Shown piece after piece: positions 6,779-13,316 of a stretch of DNA of 14,538 nucleotides. The translations under genes and the position numbers were made by a program. The notes under the pieces are model-generated. The model did not search any database and was not told the DNA's origin. It worked only from the letters and a program-made list of their open reading frames with translations. Each line of letters begins with the position of its first letter. Within the stretch, counting starts at the first letter, position 1. The DNA is taken from assembly GCA_016213595.1 (NCBI GenBank), contig JACRAA010000129.1:1-14538 (forward strand), read 5' to 3'. The DNA comes from Actinomycetota bacterium. Lineage in GTDB: Bacteria > Actinomycetota > Actinomycetes > Propionibacteriales > Propionibacteriaceae.

Positions 6779-7735
6779 TCAGGACGCCATGGCGCGGACG
6801 AGCCGCGCCATGACGACTTCCGGGTGGAGCATGATCTCTTTCGCCAGCCACCGGACAATCCGGTACCCCCGGTCTCGGAGGGCCTGCTCCCGCTCCTTCT
6901 CCAGCACGTACGCGTCCGCGCGCTCGTACTTCACCGCCCCGTCGACCTCGCCGATCAACATGAGGTCCTCCCAGAGGAAGTCCGGGTAGACAAGGCCGAT
7001 CGACGTGCGGATCTGTGCCTGGTACCGGGGCATGGGGAGGCCCGCCAGCCGCATGTAGCCGGCCGACAGCGACTCGGCGACGGACTCGCGCGCCGGGTCG
7101 GTGAGTCGGACGGCGGGAGTCAGTCTGGCGGCCCGGATCGTGCTGGCGGACTCCTCCAGCAGGTCCCGCGCCACCCGCGCGAGCTGGGGGTTCATGTAGT
7201 CCCGTCTGCGGACCTCGTTCACCAGCGACGCGCAGATCAACCGCGCGGCGCCGTCGAGGAGCACCAACGCCTCGGGCAGGGGCAGGTCGGCGGCGAGGTC
7301 CACGGCGGTACGAGCGGGGGACGTCAGCGGGTACCCCTGGGCGTCGTGCTGAACCTGGCCCACGGGCAGGGGGCCGGTGTGGTGGATGGCCCAGGCCGTC
7401 CGCACGCTCTTGCCGGTCCGCGGAAGGGTCACGGAGACGGGCCCGTCCTCCCACCGCTCGAACCCGGGCGTCGGAAGGCCGTGGACCAGGGCGGCGGACC
7501 GGTGGCTTGCGACGGCGGTCGAGTGGACGGTCAGCTCCGCCTGGGTCGACAGCACGTGCCGATCGTGGTCGTTCGCAGGCCAGGCGTCGGCACGCAGGTA
7601 GACGCCGGTCCTGACCAGAACCAGGTCGCCGTTCGCGAGGCGAGTCCGAAGCATCCGCGGCGTGACCCCGCGGGCGAGCAGGTCGGCACGAGCGATCGGT
7701 TGTGTGGGCAGAGCCCAGGGCGTGGGGGTACGCAT
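6779..7735 (-). CDS. AbiEi-like antitoxin-domain protein with DUF559/PD-(D/E)XK-like C-terminus
   Basis: A 318-residue protein of a kind common in actinobacteria. Residues about 12-49 (IARADLLARGVTPRML through GVYLRA) are the AbiEi-type winged-helix start. The middle (72-95) holds SHRSAALVHGLP, also typical of that group. The C-terminus resembles Vsr/DUF559 endonucleases: E217, YPDF with D252, then E263-V-D265-G and K269. A nuclease activity is inference. ATG at 7735 is chosen because GAGG lies 8 bases upstream on its strand; the frame extends to a TTG at 7786. No AbiEii nucleotidyltransferase toxin lies next to it, so it is an orphan as regards the classic pair. The AAA ATPase gene lies 109 bp upstream on the same strand. 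Confidence 0.83.
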   Translation of the reverse strand: MRTPTPWALPTQPIARADLLARGVTPRMLRTRLANGDLVLVRTGVYLRADAWPANDHDRHVLSTQAELTVHSTAVASHRSAALVHGLPTPGFERWEDGPVSVTLPRTGKSVRTAWAIHHTGPLPVGQVQHDAQGYPLTSPARTAVDLAADLPLPEALVLLDGAARLICASLVNEVRRRDYMNPQLARVARDLLEESASTIRAARLTPAVRLTDPARESVAESLSAGYMRLAGLPMPRYQAQIRTSIGLVYPDFLWEDLMLIGEVDGAVKYERADAYVLEKEREQALRDRGYRIVRWLAKEIMLHPEVVMARLVRAMAS

Positions 7736-7808
7736 GGAGCAAGCCTCAAGGGTCGCCTTCCGTGCGACAACCGGCCCTGTGGACAAGTGTCGCGGGGACC
7801 AGTCACGA

Positions 7809-7836
7809 GGCTTCCCGCCTCAAGCGGCCCGAAGCC
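7809..7836 (-). terminator. hairpin downstream of the AAA ATPase gene
   Basis: GGCTTC (7809-7814) pairs with GAAGCC (7831-7836), and CCGC (7815-7818) pairs with GCGG (7824-7827) inside it around a 5-base loop, with a 3-base bulge. It lies 8 bases past the ATPase stop. There is no T-run. It may separate the ATPase transcript from the AbiEi-like gene. Confidence 0.5.
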
Positions 7837-7844
7837 CGTGCCGG

Positions 7845-9020
7845 TCAGCCGACGGTACGGAGGTAGCGCCCGAAGTGCGGCACGGTGAACGCCACGCGAC
7901 CGCGCTCGCCCGCGTACACGAGGCCCTTCTTCAGCAGGGAGTCGCGGGCCGGCGACAGGGACTGGGGCGTGCGGCCGAGGACGCGCGCCACCTCGGCCGT
8001 GGACACGGAGCCCACGCCGTCCGCGTCCGAGTCGGCCATGGCGCGGAGGTAGTCCCGTTCACCGGGCGTGGCCCGTTCGTACCGGCTCCCGAAGAACCCG
8101 ACCGCCAGCTCCGCCTCCGCGAGCGGGGCGCCGACGACGACGTCCTCACGTTCGATCGGGGTGCGCGGGGCTGTGTCCCAGATCGCCTTGCCGTAGGCCT
8201 GGACGAAGTACGGGTAGCCGCCGGTCACGTCGTACATCGCGTCCAGCGCCTCCGGCGCCCACTCGACGCCCTCCTCAGCAGCGGGTGTCACGAGCGCCTG
8301 GTCGGCGGCGACGCGGGGGAGGCGGTCGACGAGCTGGTAGCGGAACAGCCGCTCGGAGTACGACTTCGACGCCGACAGCACGGCGGGGAGGTGCGGCAGG
8401 CCCGCGCCCACCACGACGAGCGGCAGCCCTTGCTGGCCGAGCTCGTGGACCGCGGCGCACACGGCGGAGACGTCTGACGGTCCCAGGTCCTGCATCTCGT
8501 CGATGCACACGGCCACGCCGCGTCCCACGTCTGACGCGAGGCCGGCGACGTCGACGAGCAGCTCGACGAGGTCGATCTCGATGTCGCCGGAGTCAGCCCG
8601 TCCGGTGACCGTCGGTGCGAGGATGCCCGGTTGCCAGCGGTCGGCGGGCCTGGACCCCTTCGGTGCGTCCCGCTCCACGAACGCCTTGATCGCGCCCAGC
8701 ACCTGGAGCGGGTCGGGATGCGCCAGCTCCCGCACGGCCATGTGGAGCGCCGCGCCGATGGGGCGTCGGATCCCCTGGTCGGGTCGCGCCTCGAGCTTGC
8801 CGGTACCCCACCCCGCCCGTACGGCCGCCGACCGCATCGCGTTGAGCAGCACGGTCTTGCCGACACCCCGCAGGCCGGTGAGGACCATCGAGCGCTCGGG
8901 CCTCCCGCGCGCGATGCGTTCGAGCACGACGTCGAACTGGCGCAGCTGGTCGTCGCGGCCCGCCAGCTCGGGGGGACGCTGCCCGGCGCCCGGTGCGTAG
9001 GGGTTCTGGACCGGATCCAT
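7845..9020 (-). CDS. AAA/ORC-like ATPase with C-terminal winged helix
   Basis: A 391-residue P-loop ATPase. Walker A GLRGVGKT is at 49-56, Walker B VAVCIDEMQDL at 169-179, a sensor-1-like strand VVVGAG at 202-207 and the GGYPYF motif at 267-272. Residues about 320-390 look like a winged-helix domain (AEVARVLGR, SLLKKGLVYAGERGRVAFTVPHFGRYL). This is the ORC1/Cdc6-like, STAND-related layout seen in many actinobacterial and archaeal ATPases that have no fixed role. DNA binding or signalling is inference. ATG at 9020 gives the natural start, and TAGTGT lies 6 bases before it on the minus strand, so the mRNA may be leaderless. The gene sits between nadE and the AbiEi-like gene, all on the minus strand. 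Confidence 0.88.
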   Translation of the reverse strand: MDPVQNPYAPGAGQRPPELAGRDDQLRQFDVVLERIARGRPERSMVLTGLRGVGKTVLLNAMRSAAVRAGWGTGKLEARPDQGIRRPIGAALHMAVRELAHPDPLQVLGAIKAFVERDAPKGSRPADRWQPGILAPTVTGRADSGDIEIDLVELLVDVAGLASDVGRGVAVCIDEMQDLGPSDVSAVCAAVHELGQQGLPLVVVGAGLPHLPAVLSASKSYSERLFRYQLVDRLPRVAADQALVTPAAEEGVEWAPEALDAMYDVTGGYPYFVQAYGKAIWDTAPRTPIEREDVVVGAPLAEAELAVGFFGSRYERATPGERDYLRAMADSDADGVGSVSTAEVARVLGRTPQSLSPARDSLLKKGLVYAGERGRVAFTVPHFGRYLRTVG

Positions 9021-9026
9021 GTCGGG

Positions 9027-9034
9027 ACACTATC
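9027..9034 (-). promoter_or_regulatory. candidate -10 for leaderless AAA ATPase mRNA
   Basis: On the minus strand the sequence GATAGTGT contains the TANNNT box TAGTGT, ending 6 bases before the ATG at 9020. No Shine-Dalgarno sequence intervenes. The -35 is unclear. Confidence 0.4.
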
Positions 9035-9131
9035 CGGCTCTCTAGGAGGAACCGAAGATTTCGCGCGGGCGCGTCACGGGTGCGTGGACACGGGTTCGGC
9101 CAGTCCTCGCCAGCTGCCCCGGGCCCCCCGG

Positions 9132-11195
9132 CTACTGCTCCGGGACCCCCTCGAGGTCCGCGAGCCAGATGCGGGCGTTGGCGTCGGAGGGCGCGCGCCA
9201 GTCGCCGCGCGGCGACAGGGAGCCACCGGCCACGACCTTCGGGCCGTTGGGGAGTGCCGAGCGCTTGAACTGCGAGAACCCGAAGAAGCGCTGGACGTAC
9301 ACCTCCAGCCACTGCCGGATCTCGGACAGCTCGTACCGCACCTTCTCGTCCTCGCGGAGCCCCGCCGGCCATCGTCCGGACGTCGCGTCGTGCCACGCAT
9401 GCCAGGCGAGGAAGGCGATCTTGCGCGGCCTGAACCCGTACCGGAGCGTGTAGTACAGCGAGAAGTCCTGGAGGTTGTACGGGCCGACCTTCGCCTGCGT
9501 CGACTGCGGCAGCTCGTCCTCGCCCGCCGGTACGAGCTCCGGCGTGATCTCGGTGTCGAGGATGCTCCGCAGGGTGGCGTTGACGTCCTCAGCGAACAGG
9601 CCCTCGCTGATCACCCAGCGGATGAGGTGCTGGATCAGCGTCTTCGGGACACCCGAGTTCACCGTGTAGTGGCTCATCTGGTCGCCGACGCCGTACGTGC
9701 ACCACCCGAGCGCGAGCTCGGACAGGTCACCGGTCCCCAGAACGATGCCGCCGCGCTGGTTCGCCGCGCGGAACAGGATGTCCGTACGCAGCCCGGCCTG
9801 GACGGTCTCGAACGTCACGTCGTACACGGGATGCCCGCCGGCGAACGGGTGGCCGAGGTCCTCGAACATCCTCGTCGCGAGGGGGATGATCGAGATCTCC
9901 TCGAACGTGACGCCGAGCGAGCGCGCGAGCGCGATCGCGTTGCGCTTCGTGTGGTCGCTCGTGGCGAAGCCTGGCAGCGTGAACGCCAGGATGTCCGAGC
10001 GCGGCCGGCCGAGCCGGTCCATCGCGCGCGCGGCGACGATGAGCGCGTGGGTCGAGTCGAGCCCGCCGGAGACCCCGATGACGATCTTGGGGTTCCCGAT
10101 CGCGCAGAGCCGCTGCTCGAGGCCGGAGACCTGGATCGAGTACGCCTCGTAGCAGTCGAGCGCGAGCCGCTCCGGGTCGTTGGGGACGAACGGGTACCGG
10201 TCGACGGGGCGCCGCAGGCCGAGGTCGGCGAGCTGCGGGTCGAGCGTGAACGGGATGGTCTCGAACTCGTCGGACCCCTCGGCGACCCGGTTGTCGTCGA
10301 ACGTGCCCATGCGCAGCCGTTCCTGGCGGATCCGGTCGAGGTCGACGTCGGCGATCGCGTACCGCGGCCCGTCGGGGAAGCGCTCGGTCTCGGCCAGGAG
10401 GTCGCCGCACTCGTACACCATCGTCTGGCCGTCCCAGGACAGGTCCGTCGACGACTCGCCCTGCCCCGCGGCGGCGAACACGTACGCGGCGAGGCATCGC
10501 GACGAGGCGCTTCGGCAGAGCAGCGACCGGTCGGACGCCTTCGTCACCGTGATGGGCGAGCCGGACAGGTTCGCCAGCACCGTCGCTCCGGCCAGGGCGG
10601 CCTGGGCCGACGGCGGTACGGGCACCCACATGTCCTCGCACACCTCGACGTGGAGCGTCAGCCCGGGCACGTCGCTCGCCTCGAAGAGCAGGCGTGACCC
10701 GAACGGTACGACTGCGTCGCCGATCTCGATCCGGCTGTACGGGCCGACCTCCGCGCCGGGGGCGAAGTGGCGCTTCTCGTAGAACTCGCGGTAGTTGGGC
10801 AGGTACGACTTCGGGACGACGCCCAGGATGCTGCCCCGCTGGATGACGACCGCGCAGTTGTACAGGCGGTTCCCGCTCGCGAGGGGTGCGCCCACGACGA
10901 GCACCGGAGCGAGGTCGGAGCTGGCCGCCCGTACCGTCTCGACCGCATCCCTCGCCGCCTGGATGAGCGCGTCCTGGAGCAGGAGGTCGTCGATCGCGTA
11001 CCCGGTCAGGCCCAGCTCGGGGAAGATCGCCACGGCGACACCCTGCTCGTGGCACTCCCGGGCCGCCGCGATGACTGCTGCGGCGTTGGAGGGCGGGTCG
11101 ACGAGGGTCACCGGGACGGTGCAGGCGGCGACGCGCGCGAATCCCTGGGCGTACAGCGAGTAGAAGGAATGCAGGCGGTGGTCCTGGCCGTTCAC
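9132..11195 (-). CDS. nadE: glutamine-dependent NAD+ synthetase
   Basis: A 687-residue two-domain enzyme that makes NAD+ from nicotinic acid adenine dinucleotide, ATP and glutamine, the last step of NAD synthesis. The N-terminal nitrilase-type glutaminase has the triad E60 (FPELGLTGY), K129 (PKSYLPN) and C186 (EVCEDMW). The C-terminal synthetase has the ATP-pyrophosphatase loop SGGLDS at 376-381. The layout and length are close to mycobacterial NadE (about 680 residues), including the start FYSLYAQGFARVAAC. The start is GTG at 11195, with AGGGAAG upstream on its strand. That GTG overlaps an ATG-TGA pair at 11197-11192. The upstream gene is the divergent YceI gene. Confidence 0.97.
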   Translation of the reverse strand: MNGQDHRLHSFYSLYAQGFARVAACTVPVTLVDPPSNAAAVIAAARECHEQGVAVAIFPELGLTGYAIDDLLLQDALIQAARDAVETVRAASSDLAPVLVVGAPLASGNRLYNCAVVIQRGSILGVVPKSYLPNYREFYEKRHFAPGAEVGPYSRIEIGDAVVPFGSRLLFEASDVPGLTLHVEVCEDMWVPVPPSAQAALAGATVLANLSGSPITVTKASDRSLLCRSASSRCLAAYVFAAAGQGESSTDLSWDGQTMVYECGDLLAETERFPDGPRYAIADVDLDRIRQERLRMGTFDDNRVAEGSDEFETIPFTLDPQLADLGLRRPVDRYPFVPNDPERLALDCYEAYSIQVSGLEQRLCAIGNPKIVIGVSGGLDSTHALIVAARAMDRLGRPRSDILAFTLPGFATSDHTKRNAIALARSLGVTFEEISIIPLATRMFEDLGHPFAGGHPVYDVTFETVQAGLRTDILFRAANQRGGIVLGTGDLSELALGWCTYGVGDQMSHYTVNSGVPKTLIQHLIRWVISEGLFAEDVNATLRSILDTEITPELVPAGEDELPQSTQAKVGPYNLQDFSLYYTLRYGFRPRKIAFLAWHAWHDATSGRWPAGLREDEKVRYELSEIRQWLEVYVQRFFGFSQFKRSALPNGPKVVAGGSLSPRGDWRAPSDANARIWLADLEGVPEQ

Positions 11196-11229
11196 ATGCT
11201 GAGTCTTCCCTATCGGGGGCTCACCACGC

Positions 11230-11249
11230 TATAGTTGAAATGTCAATTA
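11230..11249 (+). promoter_or_regulatory. YceI promoter -10 with overlapping 18-bp palindrome
   Basis: TATAGT at 11230-11235 is a good -10 box. It overlaps the imperfect palindrome TAGTTGA-AATG-TCAATTA (11232-11249; 6 of 7 arm positions match). This resembles MarR-family operators and by memory is close to the 18-bp site of corynebacterial RosR. A repressor bound here would block YceI and perhaps nadE. The -35 is poor. Confidence 0.5.
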
Positions 11250-11268
11250 CCCCGGAAGGTTCACCATC

Positions 11269-11817
11269 ATGTCCAGCCTCAATGATCTGAAGGGCACCTA
11301 CGTCATCGACGGCGCCCACTCCCGAATCGGCTTCAGCGCACGTCACGCGATGGTGACGAAGGTGCGCGGCGGCTTCGGTCAGTTCGAGGGCACGGCTGTA
11401 CTGAACGCCGAGAACCCGGCCGCGTCGAAGGTCGAGGTCACCATCCAGGCCGACAGCTTCGACTCGGGTGTGCCGTCGCGCGACGACCACGTCAAGAGCG
11501 CCGACTTCCTCGACGTGGAGAAGTACCCGACGCTGACCTTCACCTCCACGGACGTCAAGATCACTGGCCCTGACACGTTCGACCTCACGGGTGACCTGAC
11601 CATCAAGGACAAGACTCACCCGATCACCATCCCGTTCACCTACATCGGCACGGCGAAGGACCCCTTCGGCAACGTGCGCGCGGGCTTCGAGGGGGAGACC
11701 ACGATCAACCGCAAGGACTACGGGATCGTGTGGAACGCCGCTCTCGAGACCGGCGGCGTCCTGGTCAGCGAGAAGGTCACCCTCGACATCGAGATCTCGG
11801 CGATCCAGCAGCAGTGA
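11269..11817 (+). CDS. YceI family protein
   Basis: A 182-residue YceI-family lipocalin-like beta barrel. The family binds polyprenyl or isoprenoid ligands, and some members respond to stress. The family signature is clear: GTYVIDGAHSRIGFSARH at 9-26, SGVPSRDDHVKSADFLDVEKYPTLTF at 66-91, GDLTIKDKTHPI near 110, and an RAGFEGETTINRKDYGI stretch near 141. There is no signal peptide, so this is a cytoplasmic form, unlike E. coli YceI. ATG at 11269 follows GGAAGG (11254-11259) at 9-base spacing. It is divergent from nadE and followed by a strong terminator zone. Confidence 0.95.
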   Translation: MSSLNDLKGTYVIDGAHSRIGFSARHAMVTKVRGGFGQFEGTAVLNAENPAASKVEVTIQADSFDSGVPSRDDHVKSADFLDVEKYPTLTFTSTDVKITGPDTFDLTGDLTIKDKTHPITIPFTYIGTAKDPFGNVRAGFEGETTINRKDYGIVWNAALETGGVLVSEKVTLDIEISAIQQQ

Positions 11818-11867
11818 GGCTGAACGCCTCCTGACCCCAGGCTCGGCCGCTCTGAGGCCGGCCGACG

Positions 11868-11901
11868 GAACCCCTCGAACCTTCCCAGGGTCGGGGGGTT
11901 C
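11868..11901. terminator. bidirectional terminator after YceI
   Basis: GAACCCCTCGA (11868-11878) pairs with TCGGGGGGTTC (11891-11901) as an 11-bp stem with one G-T pair and a 12-base loop. It lies between the convergent YceI and membrane-protein genes. A second hairpin, TCGGCCG/CGGCCGA, precedes it at 11843-11865. An outer 10-bp inverted repeat (11830-11839 with 11911-11920) encloses both. Confidence 0.75.
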
Positions 11902-11915
11902 TGTCCTGTGTGGGG

Positions 11916-12782
11916 TCAGGCGACCCGTTCCCTCACGCGTCCCCGGGCCCACAGGAAGACCGCGACGCCCGCGACGAGGACGAGCAGCGCGCTGACCAGG
12001 GCGACCACCGCGAGCGCGTACGACCGCGGCTCGCCGAGCAGTCGTGCGTAGGCCAGCCACAGGAACCCCCACGCGAGGGCGAGCGCGATGTACAGGCGAC
12101 CGGGCAGGTAGCGCAGCAGCGCCATCCCGTACGCCAAGAGGCCCGTCGTCGCGAGGATCGCCCAGGTCTCGACGGAGAGGAACGCCGGGCGTACGTGGTG
12201 GGCGGCGAGCGCGGCGCCGATGGTCTCTGCGGTGAGCACGGAGATCCAGCCCAGCGTGACGGCCACCCCCAGCTGGGTGAACTGTCGTCCGAGGAAGCGG
12301 CGGCTCGGGACCGTGTCGGCGACCCGCAGCGTGTAGATGAGCGCTGCGAGAACCCCGGCCCCCAGGACCGAACCCAGCACGAGGTCACCACGGACGACGA
12401 AGAACCAGACACCGAGGAGAGCCAGGGTGGCAGAGGCCGGGTACGCCATCGCCTGGGCCCGCGGCTCGCTCACTCCCACCCGTAGCCACATCCACGCGAC
12501 GTAGCTCCCGAGACCGACCATGACCACCCACCACAGGCGGTCAGCCTCGGCCGCTGTCGCAAGGAGCGACGCTGTGGGTGAGAGGACGTTGGACAGGTCG
12601 GGCGCGGCGTCCGCGACCACGCCGAACGCAGCCAGCGCGCCGACGAGGCAGAACACGTACGAGATCGTGAGGATGACGCGTCGGACACCGTCGGTGGCGA
12701 GCGCCTGGGCGAGCGTGACGGGCTCTGTCCGCATCGTCGGAGAAGCGGCGTCGATCGCCGGAGAGGCCGTGTCGTCCGTCAT
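11916..12782 (-). CDS. eight-helix integral membrane protein, possibly TspO-related
   Basis: A 288-residue hydrophobic protein. Likely helices lie at about 36-57, 84-103, 112-130, 134-151, 171-192, 206-223, 229-248 and 255-278. N- and C-termini are polar, the latter with several arginines (WARGRVRERVA), so both ends probably face the cytoplasm. The stretch QLGVAVTLGWISVLTAETIGA (170-190, split here as QLGVAVTLGWISV and LTAETIGA) recalls extended TspO/MBR-like membrane proteins, but this is a weak visual match only. Function is unknown. ATG at 12782 has GAGGAAGGGG a few bases upstream on its strand. It converges on YceI and is divergent from the 74-residue gene. Confidence 0.75.
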   Translation of the reverse strand: MTDDTASPAIDAASPTMRTEPVTLAQALATDGVRRVILTISYVFCLVGALAAFGVVADAAPDLSNVLSPTASLLATAAEADRLWWVVMVGLGSYVAWMWLRVGVSEPRAQAMAYPASATLALLGVWFFVVRGDLVLGSVLGAGVLAALIYTLRVADTVPSRRFLGRQFTQLGVAVTLGWISVLTAETIGAALAAHHVRPAFLSVETWAILATTGLLAYGMALLRYLPGRLYIALALAWGFLWLAYARLLGEPRSYALAVVALVSALLVLVAGVAVFLWARGRVRERVA

Positions 12783-12815
12783 GGGTCGCCCCTTCCTCGC
12801 TCTCGCCTCGGCGGA

Positions 12816-12821
12816 AGTCTA
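12816..12821 (-). promoter_or_regulatory. candidate -10 box of the membrane-protein gene
   Basis: TAGACT (TANNNT type) on the minus strand lies 33 bases before the ATG at 12782, leaving room for the purine-rich ribosome binding site. No good -35 is visible. Confidence 0.35.
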
Positions 12822-12879
12822 GAAGCAGGACACCAATGTCTCGATGAGAACGGTTCAAGTCTCGACCCCTCTTGTGCCA

Positions 12880-12971
12880 GGGGCCGGACGTGGATGAGGA
12901 TTGCCTCACCGGGGCCGGACGCATGACTGCCGGCCCTCCAGTTCCCCTTGGAGGAGGTGGACGCCCCCTAC
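12880..12971 (+). promoter_or_regulatory. structured leader that can mask the ribosome binding site of the 74-residue gene
   Basis: Three consecutive hairpins are possible. The first is TGAGG-ATTG-CCTCA at 12895-12908. The second pairs GGGCCGG (12912-12918) with CCGGCCC (12930-12936). The third pairs CCTCCA (12935-12940) with TGGAGG (12949-12954) around an 8-base loop. The third stem covers the strong Shine-Dalgarno GGAGGAGGT (12950-12958), and it shares two bases with the second stem, so the two compete. An exact 11-base repeat GGGGCCGGACG (12880-12890 and 12911-12921) gives two alternative partners for CCGGCCC. This has the layout of a translational switch; function is inference. Confidence 0.5.
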
Positions 12972-13196
12972 ATGACAACCCCATTCATCGCATACGCCGG
13001 AAAGCCCTGGCCAGTTGAACAGGACTCCGACGTCCTCCGCCAGGTCGGACGGTTCTGCACTCTGGACGAGGCCCAGCGCGCATTCCGGTCCGTCGCTTTC
13101 ACCAACCTCCCTACCCTCCATGGGCGTATGAGATGGCGCGGCATGAGCCCCCAGTACGGGCTCATCGTCCAGATCGAGCGTCACGTCGCCGCCTGA
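12972..13196 (+). CDS. small hypothetical protein, 74 residues
   Basis: I do not recognise this protein. It is soluble, with no signal or membrane segment. Visible features are the start TTPFIAYAGKPWPVEQDSDV, a single cysteine in GRFCTLDEAQRAFRSV, a basic stretch HGRMRWRGMSP and a strand-like end YGLIVQIERHVAA. Coding is supported by a very strong Shine-Dalgarno GGAGGAGGT at 12950-12958 and a textbook terminator 25 bases after the stop. The spacing from that Shine-Dalgarno sequence to ATG 12972 is long (13-14 bases). In-frame TTG 12948 and GTG 12957 fit it even less well. It looks like a one-gene unit. The opposite strand is also open here, so confidence is moderate. Confidence 0.68.
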   Translation: MTTPFIAYAGKPWPVEQDSDVLRQVGRFCTLDEAQRAFRSVAFTNLPTLHGRMRWRGMSPQYGLIVQIERHVAA

Positions 13197-13220
13197 TCCT
13201 CCAACCACTGCCACGTCCCC

Positions 13221-13257
13221 GAACACCGGGCCCTTCGCGAACAGGGGCCCGGTGTTC
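13221..13257 (+). terminator. strong intrinsic-type terminator
   Basis: A perfect 13-bp stem (GAACACCGGGCCC at 13221-13233 with its complement at 13245-13257) closes an 11-base loop containing TTCGCGAA. It lies 25 bases after the 74-residue gene. A weak T-rich tail is lacking, as is common in actinobacteria. Confidence 0.85.
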
Positions 13258-13303
13258 TGCGTCCGGCGTCGATCTCCCACCTGGAGCGCTCCGAGTCGCC
13301 ACG

Positions 13304-13309
13304 TACCCT
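13304..13309 (+). promoter_or_regulatory. candidate -10 for leaderless MpaB-like mRNA
   Basis: TACCCT (TANNNT) ends 7 bases before the ATG at 13317. No Shine-Dalgarno sequence is present, fitting a leaderless transcript that starts after the strong terminator upstream. Confidence 0.4.
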
Positions 13310-13316
13310 GAAGCGC

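Noticed and set aside
8631..10697. Very long open frame (688 codons) on the + strand opposite nadE and the AAA ATPase gene
   Set aside because: It is an antisense shadow produced by GC-rich codon bias. The minus-strand proteins have full catalytic motifs; this frame is Arg/Glu/Val-rich with no recognisable domain.
11241..11246. Perfect TTGACA on the minus strand as a nadE -35 box
   Set aside because: No reasonable -10 box lies 16-18 bases downstream, and the hexamer is part of the MarR-type palindrome.
12837..12868. tRNA T-loop-like GGTTCAAGTC and a repeated GTCTCGA, as a possible tRNA remnant or attachment site
   Set aside because: The flanking bases do not form a T-arm stem, there is no acceptor or anticodon arm, and no integrase is nearby.
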